NCBI RefSeq assembly: GCF_000633535.1
Contig: NZ_AYMR01000001.1
Location: 1 to 64,000 of the forward strand
Direction of reading: 5' to 3'
Length of the DNA: 64,000 bases
Source: Leifsonia aquatica H1aii
GTDB lineage: Bacteria; Actinomycetota; Actinomycetes; Actinomycetales; Microbacteriaceae
Within the stretch, counting starts at the first letter, position 1; the number at the start of each line of letters is the position of its first letter. A program made the translations under genes and the position numbers. The notes beneath the pieces are model-generated. The model was not told where the DNA came from and made no database searches. It saw only the letters and a list, made by a program, of their open reading frames with translations. Shown in pieces: positions 46,021 through 54,801 of the stretch.

Positions 46021-49000
46021 TCAGGAGTGACGGCGTTTACTCGTCCTTCGCCGGGCCCACACGACGAGCGCGACGCCCAGAACCAGCACGGCGAGAATCA
46101 CCGCGACCAAGGACCAGGCAATCGTGCTGCCGGTCAGGGCAAGCCTGCCCGACCCGGCATTAGTCGACGGCGTCACTGCACTAGGCAGCGCCACAGTAGC
46201 CGTCGCGTCTGCCGTGTGGACTACCACGTCTTGCGGGGTTTTCGCGCTCACAACCTCGGTGCGAACAAGGTTCCGTGCCGCGGAGACGTCACTGCCGGTG
46301 ACGCCGTATGTCCCGATACAGGTCATGCTCGCGCCCGGAGCCATGGTGTTCGTCGGGCAGGTCACGGGCGGCAAGGTCCCAGAACCTGTGAACGACGACG
46401 TCGCGAAAGCCAACGATGAGAGGGTCGTGTTACCCGGGTTGCTCACAAGGTAGCGGTAGGTAACGCTTTCCCCCGCCTGAGTGACCTGGTCCGGCGTCGC
46501 CGAAACCGAAACATCCAGGGCCGGTCGCTGTTCCACAGCGACGGTGACCGCGGTCTGCGGAGCCGCCACGCCGTCACCCCAGGGCGTGGTCGCGGAAGCG
46601 TCCGCGGCGTAGACGAGGTTCGCACCTGCGTCGATGTCCTCCTGCGTGACGGGAACCGATGAGGTACACGTGAGACTTTGCCCTGGTTCGAGAGTTGTGT
46701 TGCCGCTGCACACGAGAGAGGTCGGTTCTGCCGCGCCCGTATAGGGTTCGGGGTTCGCCGCAAGGCCGAACAGCGACACGTTGCCTGTGTTCGTCGCCTG
46801 CAGCGAGAAGGCGAGGCTCTGCCCAGCCCCGGTGGCTGCGGCCAGATCGGACGAGCCCGTCAGAGCGAGGGCAGGGGTTTGGGTGATCTGCGCGCTGAGG
46901 GTGGCACTGTCAGCGGACAGGACAGATCCGGACGGAGTCTGCCCCGAAAAACCCACCACGAGTGGCAAGTCCGCCCCCTGATCGAGATCCGACTGCGTCA
47001 CGGTGTACTGCCGCTGGCAGGTCGTTGTCGCCCCCGGGGCGAGGACGGTGGCGGAACAAGTGACGTCACTGGGGAGGGTCTCGCTCGGCAACGAGCTCGC
47101 TAGTGCGGCCAGATTGGAGAGGGTAACGTTGCCGGGGTTTGACACGTGAAACGCGTAGGTGATCGTCTGCCCCGCGGCGGTGACCGGGCTGATCGCGACC
47201 GCTTCCACTGCAGGAGCACTCGGGGTCTGCACAGCGGTGATGGTCGCAGGTATCTCTGGCGACGAGACGGTGGCTCCCCCCGCTAGCGCTGCGCTCGCGG
47301 TCACACTGAAGGGTACCGCGCCCGAATCGATATCGGCCTGGGTCACCGTGTATTGTGCCGCGCAGGTCACCGAAGTCCCCGGAGTGAAAGGGGTTGCGGG
47401 GCAGGAGATCGTCGGTGCAGTCCCCGAACCGGTAAATGAGTTCTGCGCGATCGAGAGCGACGACAGAGTCGAATTGCCCGTATTGGCGGCTTCGAACGCA
47501 AAGTCCACCCGCTGCCCGGCGGCGGTCACTGTCTCCGGGGCGACCAAGACACTCAGCCCCAGGGACGGCGCGTGGGATATCGTCACGGTCACGCTCTCCG
47601 TACCTGACGACACAACTGTTCCGGCGGTTGTTGCCGCACTTGCAGTAGCAGCCACAACCAGGTCACGACCGGCATCGATGTCGGCCTGTGTCACCGTGTA
47701 CGACACCGTGCAGGTCATCGAACCGCCCTCGGGTAGCAGTTCCGATGCGGGGCAGGACACGGAGGGCAGTGTTCCATTTCCGGTGAAAGAGTCGACGGCA
47801 ATGGTCAGGCTGTTCAACGGTGCACCGCCGGGGTTGGTAGCGGTTAACGACCACGTGATTGTACTTCCGTCGGAAGAAACCGATCCGGTCGACGCGGAGA
47901 CAGCGAGCGGGAGTGACAGCGCGAACGTAGAGAACGTGAACGAGGATGAGGCACTGCTCGTATCGCGCTCGAAGTTTGTGGCGGTCGCCGTGGCCGTGCT
48001 AGCAACCTTTCCCGCTGCAACGTCCGCCTGCGTCACGGTATACGACCCGGCGCACTGCTCCGAGTCTCCCGGACTTATAGCGGTGGCGGGACACGCAATC
48101 GCACCTAGTGCGGTGCCCCCGATCGCTAGCCCGGACTGCACCGACCCGCTCATGTTCGTCACCGTGTACGAGATCGGTACTACGTCGCCGGTGGTGAAGC
48201 GCGTGTAGGGAGTGCCAGTCGTAGTCGAATGGTCCACCTGAGAGGTGAGCGCGAGTCCAGTGAGCGGCAGCACCGTCGACAGCGAGCGCATCCGAATCAG
48301 CTGTGTTAATACAGCGGCACCGGTGCTTCCCGCGAAACCGAATTTCAGGCTCGCCGGAGCCTCGCTGAGCTGGCTGGAAAGGACCTGCCGATAGTCGTTC
48401 CCCGTGCCCGTAAAATCCACCGAGACCGTCAGTGTGGGGTTCGGGGTCGACTGTGTCACGGGAGACAGCACAACGTGCACAAGCTGGTGCGAGTCATCCA
48501 GCGATGAGCCCGACAGGTTTAGCTTATATTTTGTTGCGGTCTGCCTCGTCGCGACCAGGCAGTACCCGTCGCCTCCGTCACCAGCACCCCGAATCCCGAC
48601 CGACTGAAAGAACTGCCCTTCATGCGAATTGGAGCACCCGCGGGAAGAGTCAGTATCCGTCCTCACGTTGGTATTGACAAAGTTCCCATAGGCGTCGAAA
48701 CCAACGCCAAAATAGCCGTGCGGAATCCTTATATAGCCAAGGCCGCCACCGGCTGAACCCATCTTTGTGAGATCGTATGAGCCGTCCACAGCAAAAAAGC
48801 TGAGGCCGTCACCCGGTCTACCCGCATCGAGGTACTGCCATTTGTCGAACACCACGTCGATTCCGGCAAACGTTGGAATCGCGCGGTCGTAGAGTGCTGC
48901 ACTGGACGTGTAGGTGGTCTGGTTGGTGAGTTGCAAGTAGCCCGGTGTCTCCCCCAACGCCGGAGAACCATTCGGCGTCGGGCACACTCCGAGGTTGGAA

Positions 49001-49242
49001 GCTCCAGCAGGGGGAGCCGTCGTCGCCGCGGTGAGACACGCAGAGCCGAGACCTGACCAGCGCGAGTCGGAAACACTCGAACCTGTAAAACTCTCACTCG
49101 ATAGAGAGCCTCCCCCGCCCGGCTCTGCAATCGCCAAGCTCCCCTGTCCGCCTCCGGCAGCTAGCGCGACCGCAATGGCCATCGATACGGCCACCGCACA
49201 GCCAGAAAGCTTGAAAAACTTTGAACGGTAAGGAGCCCTCAC
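46021..49242 (-). CDS. LAxTG-anchored lectin-like repeat protein
   Basis: 1073 residues. Signal peptide 1-~39. Residues ~50-335 resemble bacterial L-type-lectin-like sandwiches (VFDKWQYLDAGRPGDGLSFF, IPHGYFGVGFDAYGNF). Six repeats of ~115 residues follow, each with a TNxGNxxLxSL core, a Cys pair (xxCPA...xxxCxxxYTVTQADIDAG) and a variable beta-sandwich, like DUF7507/DUF11 stalk modules. The sorting signal is LALTGS, then a hydrophobic helix and RRRTSKRRHS. Sugar binding by the head is inferred from the fold pattern only. Transcription probably ends at the hairpin right behind the stop. Confidence 0.88.
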   Translation of the reverse strand: MRAPYRSKFFKLSGCAVAVSMAIAVALAAGGGQGSLAIAEPGGGGSLSSESFTGSSVSDSRWSGLGSACLTAATTAPPAGASNLGVCPTPNGSPALGETPGYLQLTNQTTYTSSAALYDRAIPTFAGIDVVFDKWQYLDAGRPGDGLSFFAVDGSYDLTKMGSAGGGLGYIRIPHGYFGVGFDAYGNFVNTNVRTDTDSSRGCSNSHEGQFFQSVGIRGAGDGGDGYCLVATRQTATKYKLNLSGSSLDDSHQLVHVVLSPVTQSTPNPTLTVSVDFTGTGNDYRQVLSSQLSEAPASLKFGFAGSTGAAVLTQLIRMRSLSTVLPLTGLALTSQVDHSTTTGTPYTRFTTGDVVPISYTVTNMSGSVQSGLAIGGTALGAIACPATAISPGDSEQCAGSYTVTQADVAAGKVASTATATATNFERDTSSASSSFTFSTFALSLPLAVSASTGSVSSDGSTITWSLTATNPGGAPLNSLTIAVDSFTGNGTLPSVSCPASELLPEGGSMTCTVSYTVTQADIDAGRDLVVAATASAATTAGTVVSSGTESVTVTISHAPSLGLSVLVAPETVTAAGQRVDFAFEAANTGNSTLSSLSIAQNSFTGSGTAPTISCPATPFTPGTSVTCAAQYTVTQADIDSGAVPFSVTASAALAGGATVSSPEIPATITAVQTPSAPAVEAVAISPVTAAGQTITYAFHVSNPGNVTLSNLAALASSLPSETLPSDVTCSATVLAPGATTTCQRQYTVTQSDLDQGADLPLVVGFSGQTPSGSVLSADSATLSAQITQTPALALTGSSDLAAATGAGQSLAFSLQATNTGNVSLFGLAANPEPYTGAAEPTSLVCSGNTTLEPGQSLTCTSSVPVTQEDIDAGANLVYAADASATTPWGDGVAAPQTAVTVAVEQRPALDVSVSATPDQVTQAGESVTYRYLVSNPGNTTLSSLAFATSSFTGSGTLPPVTCPTNTMAPGASMTCIGTYGVTGSDVSAARNLVRTEVVSAKTPQDVVVHTADATATVALPSAVTPSTNAGSGRLALTGSTIAWSLVAVILAVLVLGVALVVWARRRTSKRRHS

Positions 49243-49585
49243 CGCGTGACCTCAATCAGACAGCGGCATTTTCCTACCGTTTTGCTGTTCTTCATTGTTT
49301 CGATGACACCCCTAAGATTGTGGTCGACGCACAGCCCCGAAGCGAGCCCGGTTGTAGTGCGGTTGCCAAGTTGTCAATTGCTGGGTCCAAGAACGTTGAC
49401 AGCGGCAAAGCCAGTTGCCCTGACGTTAGCGCCGCAGTCGAACAAAACACCGTGTCCGCGATAGCACCTCAAGTCGCCTTCGGGACCATACGCACAAGAA
49501 AGCGCGACCTGAGCGGTATTGTTTTCAGTCTTATCCATGGGCGCGCGAAAGGGACCGAGTCGGGCAGAATTGAGTCGCCAGTATT
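49243..49585. other. no recognisable gene
   Basis: Upstream region of the lectin-like gene. Open frames exist on both strands but none shows a family motif. The promoter of that gene should lie here; I cannot place it confidently. Confidence 0.4.
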
Positions 49586-49651
49586 GAACAATTGAGTGGC
49601 CGACCTCGATCAACTAAGTGGCCGATCCCGATCAATTAAGTGGCTGATCTG
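49586..49651. repeat. three tandem 22-bp repeats, IS end-like
   Basis: Units begin at 49586, 49608 and 49630 and share GA[AT]CAA[TC]T[AG]AGTGGC[CT]GA. Multiple short direct repeats of this kind are the usual terminal structure of IS21-like elements. No matching inverse array or istAB genes are nearby, so it is an orphan end. Confidence 0.6.
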
Positions 49652-49706
49652 AACCGTCTCCGGTTCGGTGCCTTTCCCCTTCGCGTGTGTAAGGAAAATA
49701 GAGATC

Positions 49707-49973
49707 ATGCCCAAGAAGATTCGGGAGGAGACCAAACAGCGGGCGACACGGCCGGTTCTGGATCATTTGCGATGCCTATCCGAACTTGACGGCCGGCTGC
49801 GAGGCGGTCTCGCGCCGTTGTGCATCGGCGCTGAGTTGCTGCCTCGGTGGGTGCGCCAGGCGCAAGTCGACGCGGGCGACCGGGCCGGGGTGACCTCGTT
49901 CGAGTCCGAGCGGATCCGCCGTCTCGAGCGGGGGAACCGTGAGCTGTGTGAGGCGAACGAGATGGCGGATTGA
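49707..49973 (+). pseudogene. IS3-family OrfA remnant
   Basis: MPKKIREETKQRATRPVLDH opens a typical OrfA. The middle is frame-shifted (LRCLSELDGRLRGG), and RWVRQAQVDAGDRAGVTSFE with ERIRRLERGNRELCEANE ends it just before the expected ILKAAS tail. It is cut by IS30-like sequence. Inactive. Confidence 0.7.
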
Positions 49974-49974
49974 A

Positions 49975-50060
49975 CCGGTGGTCGCAACGAGTTCCGTGAA
50001 TTTCTCCGATGGTGTCAGATATCGAAGCGTCTTGCGTGGCCGGCCTTTGAGTGAATCAGG
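49975..50060 (-). pseudogene. IS30-type transposase C-terminal remnant
   Basis: The minus strand reads LKGRPRKTLRYLTPSEKFTE then LVATTGSI, the end of an IS30-family transposase. About 30 codons are left, wedged between an IS3 OrfA remnant and the next IS3 element, whose left end overlaps it. Confidence 0.65.
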
Positions 50061-51184
50061 CTGACTTTCGTTCCGTTCCTTCAAGCACGTCCTCTGCGCT
50101 CGGATGGAACACGCTGAACAGGAAGTATTGGCCGCAGATGCGTGACCGGGCGCTGCGGATGCTCGCGCAGACGCGGCCGGCACATCCGAACATGATGAGT
50201 GTTTCTCGCGAAGGAGCTCTACCGCCTCTGACCGAGATGATCCGGTTCATCAACGCACATCGGGATCGTTTTGGGGTCGAACTCATCTGGCGCGTCCTCC
50301 GACCGGCAGTGCAGGGCTTCTTCACCTCCCGCAGCTACCACGACACCGCTGGCCGTGCGCCCTCAGCCCGGCAGCTGAAAGACGAACTCCTCGCCCCGGA
50401 GGTCGCCACGCTGCATGCGGAGAACTACGGCGTCTACGGACACCGGAAGATGCATGCGCTGATGCGTCAGCAGGGGTGGGAGATCGGCCGTGGCCAGACC
50501 GGACGTCTTATGCTTCTGGCCGGGGTCCGTGGCGTGAAGACGTCGAAGACGGTGCTTACGATCTGCTCGGACAAGACGACCGCACTGCCCAACAATCTGG
50601 TTAAGCGTTGCTTCACCGCGCCAGCGACGCGGCGGCTCTGGGTCTGCGACGTGACCGATGTCGCCGCCTGGTCTGGGTTCGACTGCGTCCCGTTCGTCGA
50701 CGACGTCTACTCCCGCCGCATCATCGGGTGGAACGTCGCGTCGACACTGCGATCCGAGATAGTGCCAATGCAGGCGCTCGACATGGCCGGATGGGAGGCC
50801 GGCGGCCGGCTCGACGGACTCATCCATCACGCGGATCACGGATCGAACTACACAGGCATGGTCTACACCGACCAGATCCTCGAACTCGGCGTGGTCCCGT
50901 CGACAGTAATGGTGGGCGATTCGTTGGATAACGCGATGGCCGAGGCCGTGAACAACCTCTATAAGACCGAGTTGAACTTTAAGCAAGGGCCGATCGGACA
51001 GCCGAACAGATCGAGCTCGCGGCCCTCGTGCGGGTGTAGTAGTGGAACAACTCCCGCCTCTACGGCGAGGTCGACCTGCGAACCCCCGCCGAGGTCGAGG
51101 ACGCGTATTACGTTGACCTCGAACCAGTCAATCCGGCTCCTGCAGGACAAGGCTCCCGATAAGCACGAAAGTCAGGCCGATTCA
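50052..51184. mobile_element. IS3-family element, internally deleted
   Basis: Ends TGAATCAGGCTGACTTTCGT (50052-50071) and the inverse at 51165-51184 match over 20 bp with two differences. The size (1.13 kb) is shorter than usual because most of orfA is missing. Confidence 0.78.
50120..51180 (+). pseudogene. IS3 OrfA-OrfB deletion product with C-terminal damage
   Basis: The OrfA start (RKYWPQMRDRALRMLAQTRP, AHPNMM) jumps directly into the OrfB start (LTEMIRFINAHRDRFGVELI), so the zipper of OrfA is lost but the frame is kept. The integrase core is readable: WVCDVTDVAAWSGFDCVPFV, DDVYSRRIIGWNVAS, HHADHGSNYTGMVYTDQI and DNAMAEAVNNLYKTELN. After KTELNFKQGP a frameshift occurs. In the correct frame the VWWWN motif reads V, TAG, TAG, WN, two Trp codons turned into stops. 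Inactive. Confidence 0.82.
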
Positions 51185-51439
51185 GTACACTGATGCGCGC
51201 ATGAGGATCTCGTTCCCTATCTCCAACACGCGTATCCGGCGACGCGCCCCGACCAGTTTTTTGTGTTCGTCTGTCGTCAAACCGGGTTTGCGGCCTCTGC
51301 CGACTGTGTCACGGTTCATTCAGTTCCGGAGGCGGGACTCGCTAATCCCAAAATCCCCAGCGGTTCACGCGACCGGATTCCCCTGCGCGACCAGATGCAC
51401 GGCACGACTCCGGAACTCCGGCGAGTGAGCAGCAGGCAT
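51182..51439 (-). pseudogene. IS3-family OrfA remnant with two TGA stops
   Basis: The minus strand reads MPAAHSPEFRSRAVHLVAQG, NPVA, TGA, TAGDFGISESRLRN, TGA, MNRDTVGRGRKPGLTTDEHK, KLVGARRRIRVLEIGNEILM, RASVY. The second stop replaces the Trp of the usual LRNW. It abuts the right end of the IS3 element on the other strand. Confidence 0.75.
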
Positions 51440-51805
51440 TCCATGGACTCGTCTGAGACGATCATTACCTCAACTCAGGTTTCCGGAAAACCGAGTCAGG
51501 CTCCTCCCCTACTCCGATGGTTGGGCACTGAGCTCTCGGCGTAGGTTTGAGGAGGAATCTCATGGTGGAGACCTCGCGGCGTCGAAGAACGAGCGTGTCG
51601 GGGAGCCCTCACAAACCCCACCGATAACCTCCTCGCGGCCGCGAGTAGCTCTCTAGTGGGCCGGATGACGAAGCAACGAGTGCAGGTGTTCTCGAAGTGC
51701 TGGTGCCGCACGTGACGCAGGTGTTATCTCGCGTCGATCGTGCACACGGCCCGCAGACGCGCTCTACGAAACGAAACCAAGGGCGATTCAGTTCGAGACT
51801 CCGTA
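51440..51805. other. IS3 debris, no intact gene
   Basis: Contains TCCGGAAAACCGAGTCAGG at 51482 (repeat of 30438) and an IS3-type end (GAAACCAAGGGCGATTCA) near 51776-51793. No coding frame is recognisable. Confidence 0.5.
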
Positions 51806-52018
51806 TTACATACCGCCGTGCCCGCCAGCAATAAACCTGCTCACGGAGCGTATCGGAACACCGATTTTCATGCCTCCGCTACGCAAGTACTCAGCCTTAG
51901 ATACTGAATCTCTGTCGAACGACTTCGCGATGGACGGATTCTGTGGGAGCGTTTCTACGTCTGCCTGGCCTCCCTCCCGACGAAATGGGAGCACGAGCTC
52001 GGGAGTTGATGCACCCAT
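51806..52018 (-). CDS. small hypothetical protein
   Basis: 70 codons, MGASTPELVLPFRREGG... with SVSKAEYLRSGGMKIGVP and a Gly/His-rich end RFIAGGHGGM. Composition is protein-like (few rare runs, balanced charge), but I recognise no family and no strong ribosome-binding site. It may be the tail of a longer lost protein. Confidence 0.3.
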   Translation of the reverse strand: MGASTPELVLPFRREGGQADVETLPQNPSIAKSFDRDSVSKAEYLRSGGMKIGVPIRSVSRFIAGGHGGM

Positions 52019-52537
52019 CCGATCCCGTCTCCCTCACTCGGCGGGTTGCGGTCCCTGCGGATCTGGGCCGATAGTGCGGTGACCGTTCTGTACGTTAAAG
52101 GGGTAGCGGGATGAGGCTTGCGGCCATGAAAGGCTCGATGCTACGTCGTATGCGGAGGTGCTGGCAGAGACTGCCAAGCAGGCGATGCACTCGCCCGGCT
52201 GCCTCCATCAGCCGGGATCGCGGCGACTCTCGTGCGCGCAAGCGCGCCGGTGTTGTGTCACCTCGAGTTCCGCTCGCTGATAGGCGCTCGATGACTTCGT
52301 TCAGCGCTTTGCGGTCGGTCAACCTCGTTACGGTCTTCAACCGCAAACAGCGTGGCCCCGCGCTGACCGCTTGGCGTCCGATGATTGCGTTTGACTCCGC
52401 ACCCTTACCGCGTCTTCACGCGTTGGCTGACGGTGACCGTGTCGATCACCGGGATGCGGTCGGCCGTCCGGTGGCAGGTACGGCTACGGCGAGGTTCGCC
52501 ATTCGGATGTCGGCTCGCCGCATCTGCTGCTAGAGAG
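52019..52537. other. no recognisable gene
   Basis: About 520 bases ahead of the AraC-type gene. Frames are open on several strands but without motifs. Confidence 0.4.
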
Positions 52538-53476
52538 ATGAAGGTGGTGCTTATCGGATTGCGAGACAAACGATGTGCACCTCTCTTCGCGCGTACGCGG
52601 TGCTTTCACCGAGCCGTGCGACCGAAAGCGTATGACTGCGTGAAACTCGTGACGGTCCGTGACGGGTCTGCACTCGTGTTCAGCGAGTTTGGTGAGGGAC
52701 TCGCACGCGGTGGCGATGTAATACTGATCAGCGCAAACGCGCGATGCGGCGCGCAGCCCGAAGGTCATTTCACGGTCACCGTAGTCGACATCGACTTGGA
52801 CTTTGTTCTGGATCAGTTCTTTTGGCGGCACGTTGACCTCGTCCAGGATCGTTCAGCGTCACAGAGTGTCGCAGAGATGATCTACACCGAGCCTGCGCAG
52901 TTGATGCGGCTTGGAGAGGACCGGGTTGGGATGCTGATGCCTTGGCTCGACGAGCTGGTCACCCTTAGTGTTGACGGGCAGTACCGGGAGCGGTTTCACC
53001 GGATGCAGGCGCTGTGGCACGCTGTGATCGATCAGGTGTCCCCGTTCATCCGGGTTTCGCCGACTCGCACTCTTCCGATCCAGCGGTCGCGGCCGACGGT
53101 CTCGCGAGGGCGTCGGCTCGTGCCGCTGCGCGCTGAGGCATGCGCGGCGCGCGAACTGCTGCATTCGGATATCCGGCATTCTTGGTCGATCTCCGAGCTG
53201 GCGAGTGCCGCTCATTTGTCTTCGTCCCAACTCGTCCGGGTGTTCTCGGACGCTTACGGGAAGACGCCGTTGGCGTATCTGACGATGCTGCGGGTCGAGG
53301 AGATGGCGCGGCTGCTGCGGGAGTCGAATGCGTCGATCGCGGAAGCTGGAAGCGCGGTGGGGTGGGCGTCTAGGAATCGGGCTGCGGCCGCGTTCCGGGA
53401 GTGCACGGGCCTCACGCCGGGTCGGTACCGGGCGATGCAGCACGCGGCGGTCGTGCCCAGCATTTCGCCATCTTGA
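52538..53476 (+). CDS. AraC-family transcriptional regulator
   Basis: 312 residues from the ATG at 52538; a longer frame from 52385 is possible but adds low-quality sequence. The N-terminal ~190 residues are a variable sensor region (VFSEFGEGLARGGDVILISA resembles a cupin-like strand set). The C-terminal double HTH is typical: SWSISELASAAHLSSSQLVR, VFSDAYGKTPLAYLTMLRVE and the second helix pair ending RECTGLTPGRYR. The variant GRYR in place of the common SxYR is noted. It is the last gene before the conjugative operon and reads towards it, so it may control transfer. Confidence 0.85.
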   Translation: MKVVLIGLRDKRCAPLFARTRCFHRAVRPKAYDCVKLVTVRDGSALVFSEFGEGLARGGDVILISANARCGAQPEGHFTVTVVDIDLDFVLDQFFWRHVDLVQDRSASQSVAEMIYTEPAQLMRLGEDRVGMLMPWLDELVTLSVDGQYRERFHRMQALWHAVIDQVSPFIRVSPTRTLPIQRSRPTVSRGRRLVPLRAEACAARELLHSDIRHSWSISELASAAHLSSSQLVRVFSDAYGKTPLAYLTMLRVEEMARLLRESNASIAEAGSAVGWASRNRAAAAFRECTGLTPGRYRAMQHAAVVPSISPS

Positions 53477-53694
53477 GCGCAGGAAATCGCCGCAGTCGAC
53501 CAGTTCCGTACCTGAACGGCCGGTGCGGCTGTTATCCGTTGTGCTACGTCGGGTGACGCTATGGGGTTCCTGACGGCCAACTTACCGCTCTGACTGTTCG
53601 CTGTCCGTCTCGATTCGCCGCCGGCATCTCCGGCGTACCTCGCTTGCACGGGCGCCCCGTTTTCGGGCCGCCACGGTGACGAGAGGAGGCGGTC

Positions 53695-54801
53695 ATGGCT
53701 GCGAGGAGAATCCCCGAGGAAGCGCGCGCCGCGCGGGAGGCGAAGCTCGATGAGGTGCGCGAGCAGCTGAACGCGGAGGTCGAGAAGCTGGTTACCGGCG
53801 AGGACTGGAAGCAGGCGCTGACGTTCGCGGCGAAGTTCCGCTCCCGTAGCGTGAACAACTCGTGGCTGATCTTTGCCCAGCACCAGGCCGCCTGGGAGAC
53901 CGGCCTGGTGCCGGAGCCGATGCCGACGTACATTGCCGGCTTCCGGCAGTGGGAGCAGCTGGGCCGCCATGTTCTGAAGGGGCAGAGGGGGTACGCGATC
54001 CTGGCCCCGGTGACCGGGAAGTTCGCGTCGAAGACGCCCGCTGATCCGTTGTCGTGGCGCAAGCTCGCCCCGAAAGAGGCGCCGAAGCCGGGCGAGGTCG
54101 TCAGGTCGAGGATGATCGGCGCGAAAGTCGCCTACGTCTTCGATATCTCCCAAACCGATGGCCCGGACGTGCCGGTCCCACCGTCGCCGCAGCTTCTCGA
54201 AGGTGAAGCCCCGGCGGGGCTTCGTGATGGCCTGATCCGGGAGGTGATCGAGTCTGGGTTCCAGTTCTTGCCGGTGCCGCACGAAGGCATCATCCACGGC
54301 GCGAACGGGCTCACGAACTTCGAAACAAAGCAGGTGGCGGTGCGGACGAACATGGACGATGCCGCACGGGTGAAGACCCTCGTGCACGAGCTCGCGCACG
54401 TGAAGATGCATGGCCCCGACAAACGGGAAGCTCGCCAGCATCGCGGGATCGGCGAAGTCGAAGCCGAATCCGTTGCGCTCATGGTCGCCGCCGCGCACGG
54501 GATGGACACCAGCGCGTACACGATCCCATACGTGTCGGGCTGGGCGATGGCTGCCGACGGGAAGAGACCCGTCCAGATCGTACAGGCAACCGCGGAGCGG
54601 GTGCGGAAGGTCGCCCTCGAGATACTGGACCAGCTCGACACCGAGCAGGTCGGTGACGGCACCCCGCCGGGCCTCCTCCGTGAGGGCCCCGAAGCTGAGG
54701 TCGCGAAGCAGTCCGACCGAAAGCCGCTGGCCCCGTCGTCGGCGCGGAGGCAGCCGACGGCGCGGTCTGCTCGTTCCTCGTCTCTAGTGCGGGGGCTGTG
54801 A
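53695..54801 (+). CDS. ArdC-like antirestriction protein with zincin motif
   Basis: 368 residues. The N-terminal ~150 match the ArdC ssDNA-binding domain (LTFAAKFRSRSVNNSWLIFA, PTYIAGFRQWEQLGR, VLKGQRGYAILAPVTG). The VFDISQTDGPDVP linker leads to a metallopeptidase-like domain with LVHELAHVKMH (His231, Glu232, His235). ArdC proteins protect incoming single-stranded plasmid DNA from host restriction; the HExxH may serve regulation or proteolysis. GAGAGGAGG lies just before the ATG. First gene of the conjugative operon. The remnant at 19700-20095 is a distant relative. Confidence 0.87.
   Translation: MAARRIPEEARAAREAKLDEVREQLNAEVEKLVTGEDWKQALTFAAKFRSRSVNNSWLIFAQHQAAWETGLVPEPMPTYIAGFRQWEQLGRHVLKGQRGYAILAPVTGKFASKTPADPLSWRKLAPKEAPKPGEVVRSRMIGAKVAYVFDISQTDGPDVPVPPSPQLLEGEAPAGLRDGLIREVIESGFQFLPVPHEGIIHGANGLTNFETKQVAVRTNMDDAARVKTLVHELAHVKMHGPDKREARQHRGIGEVEAESVALMVAAAHGMDTSAYTIPYVSGWAMAADGKRPVQIVQATAERVRKVALEILDQLDTEQVGDGTPPGLLREGPEAEVAKQSDRKPLAPSSARRQPTARSARSSSLVRGL

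Noticed and set aside
49221-49613. Open frames on both strands upstream of the lectin-like gene
   Set aside because: No motif, no ribosome-binding site and irregular composition; more likely promoter region.
52019-53694. Attachment site of the conjugative element
   Set aside because: No tRNA gene, integrase or direct repeat pair is recognisable, and the other end lies outside the window.
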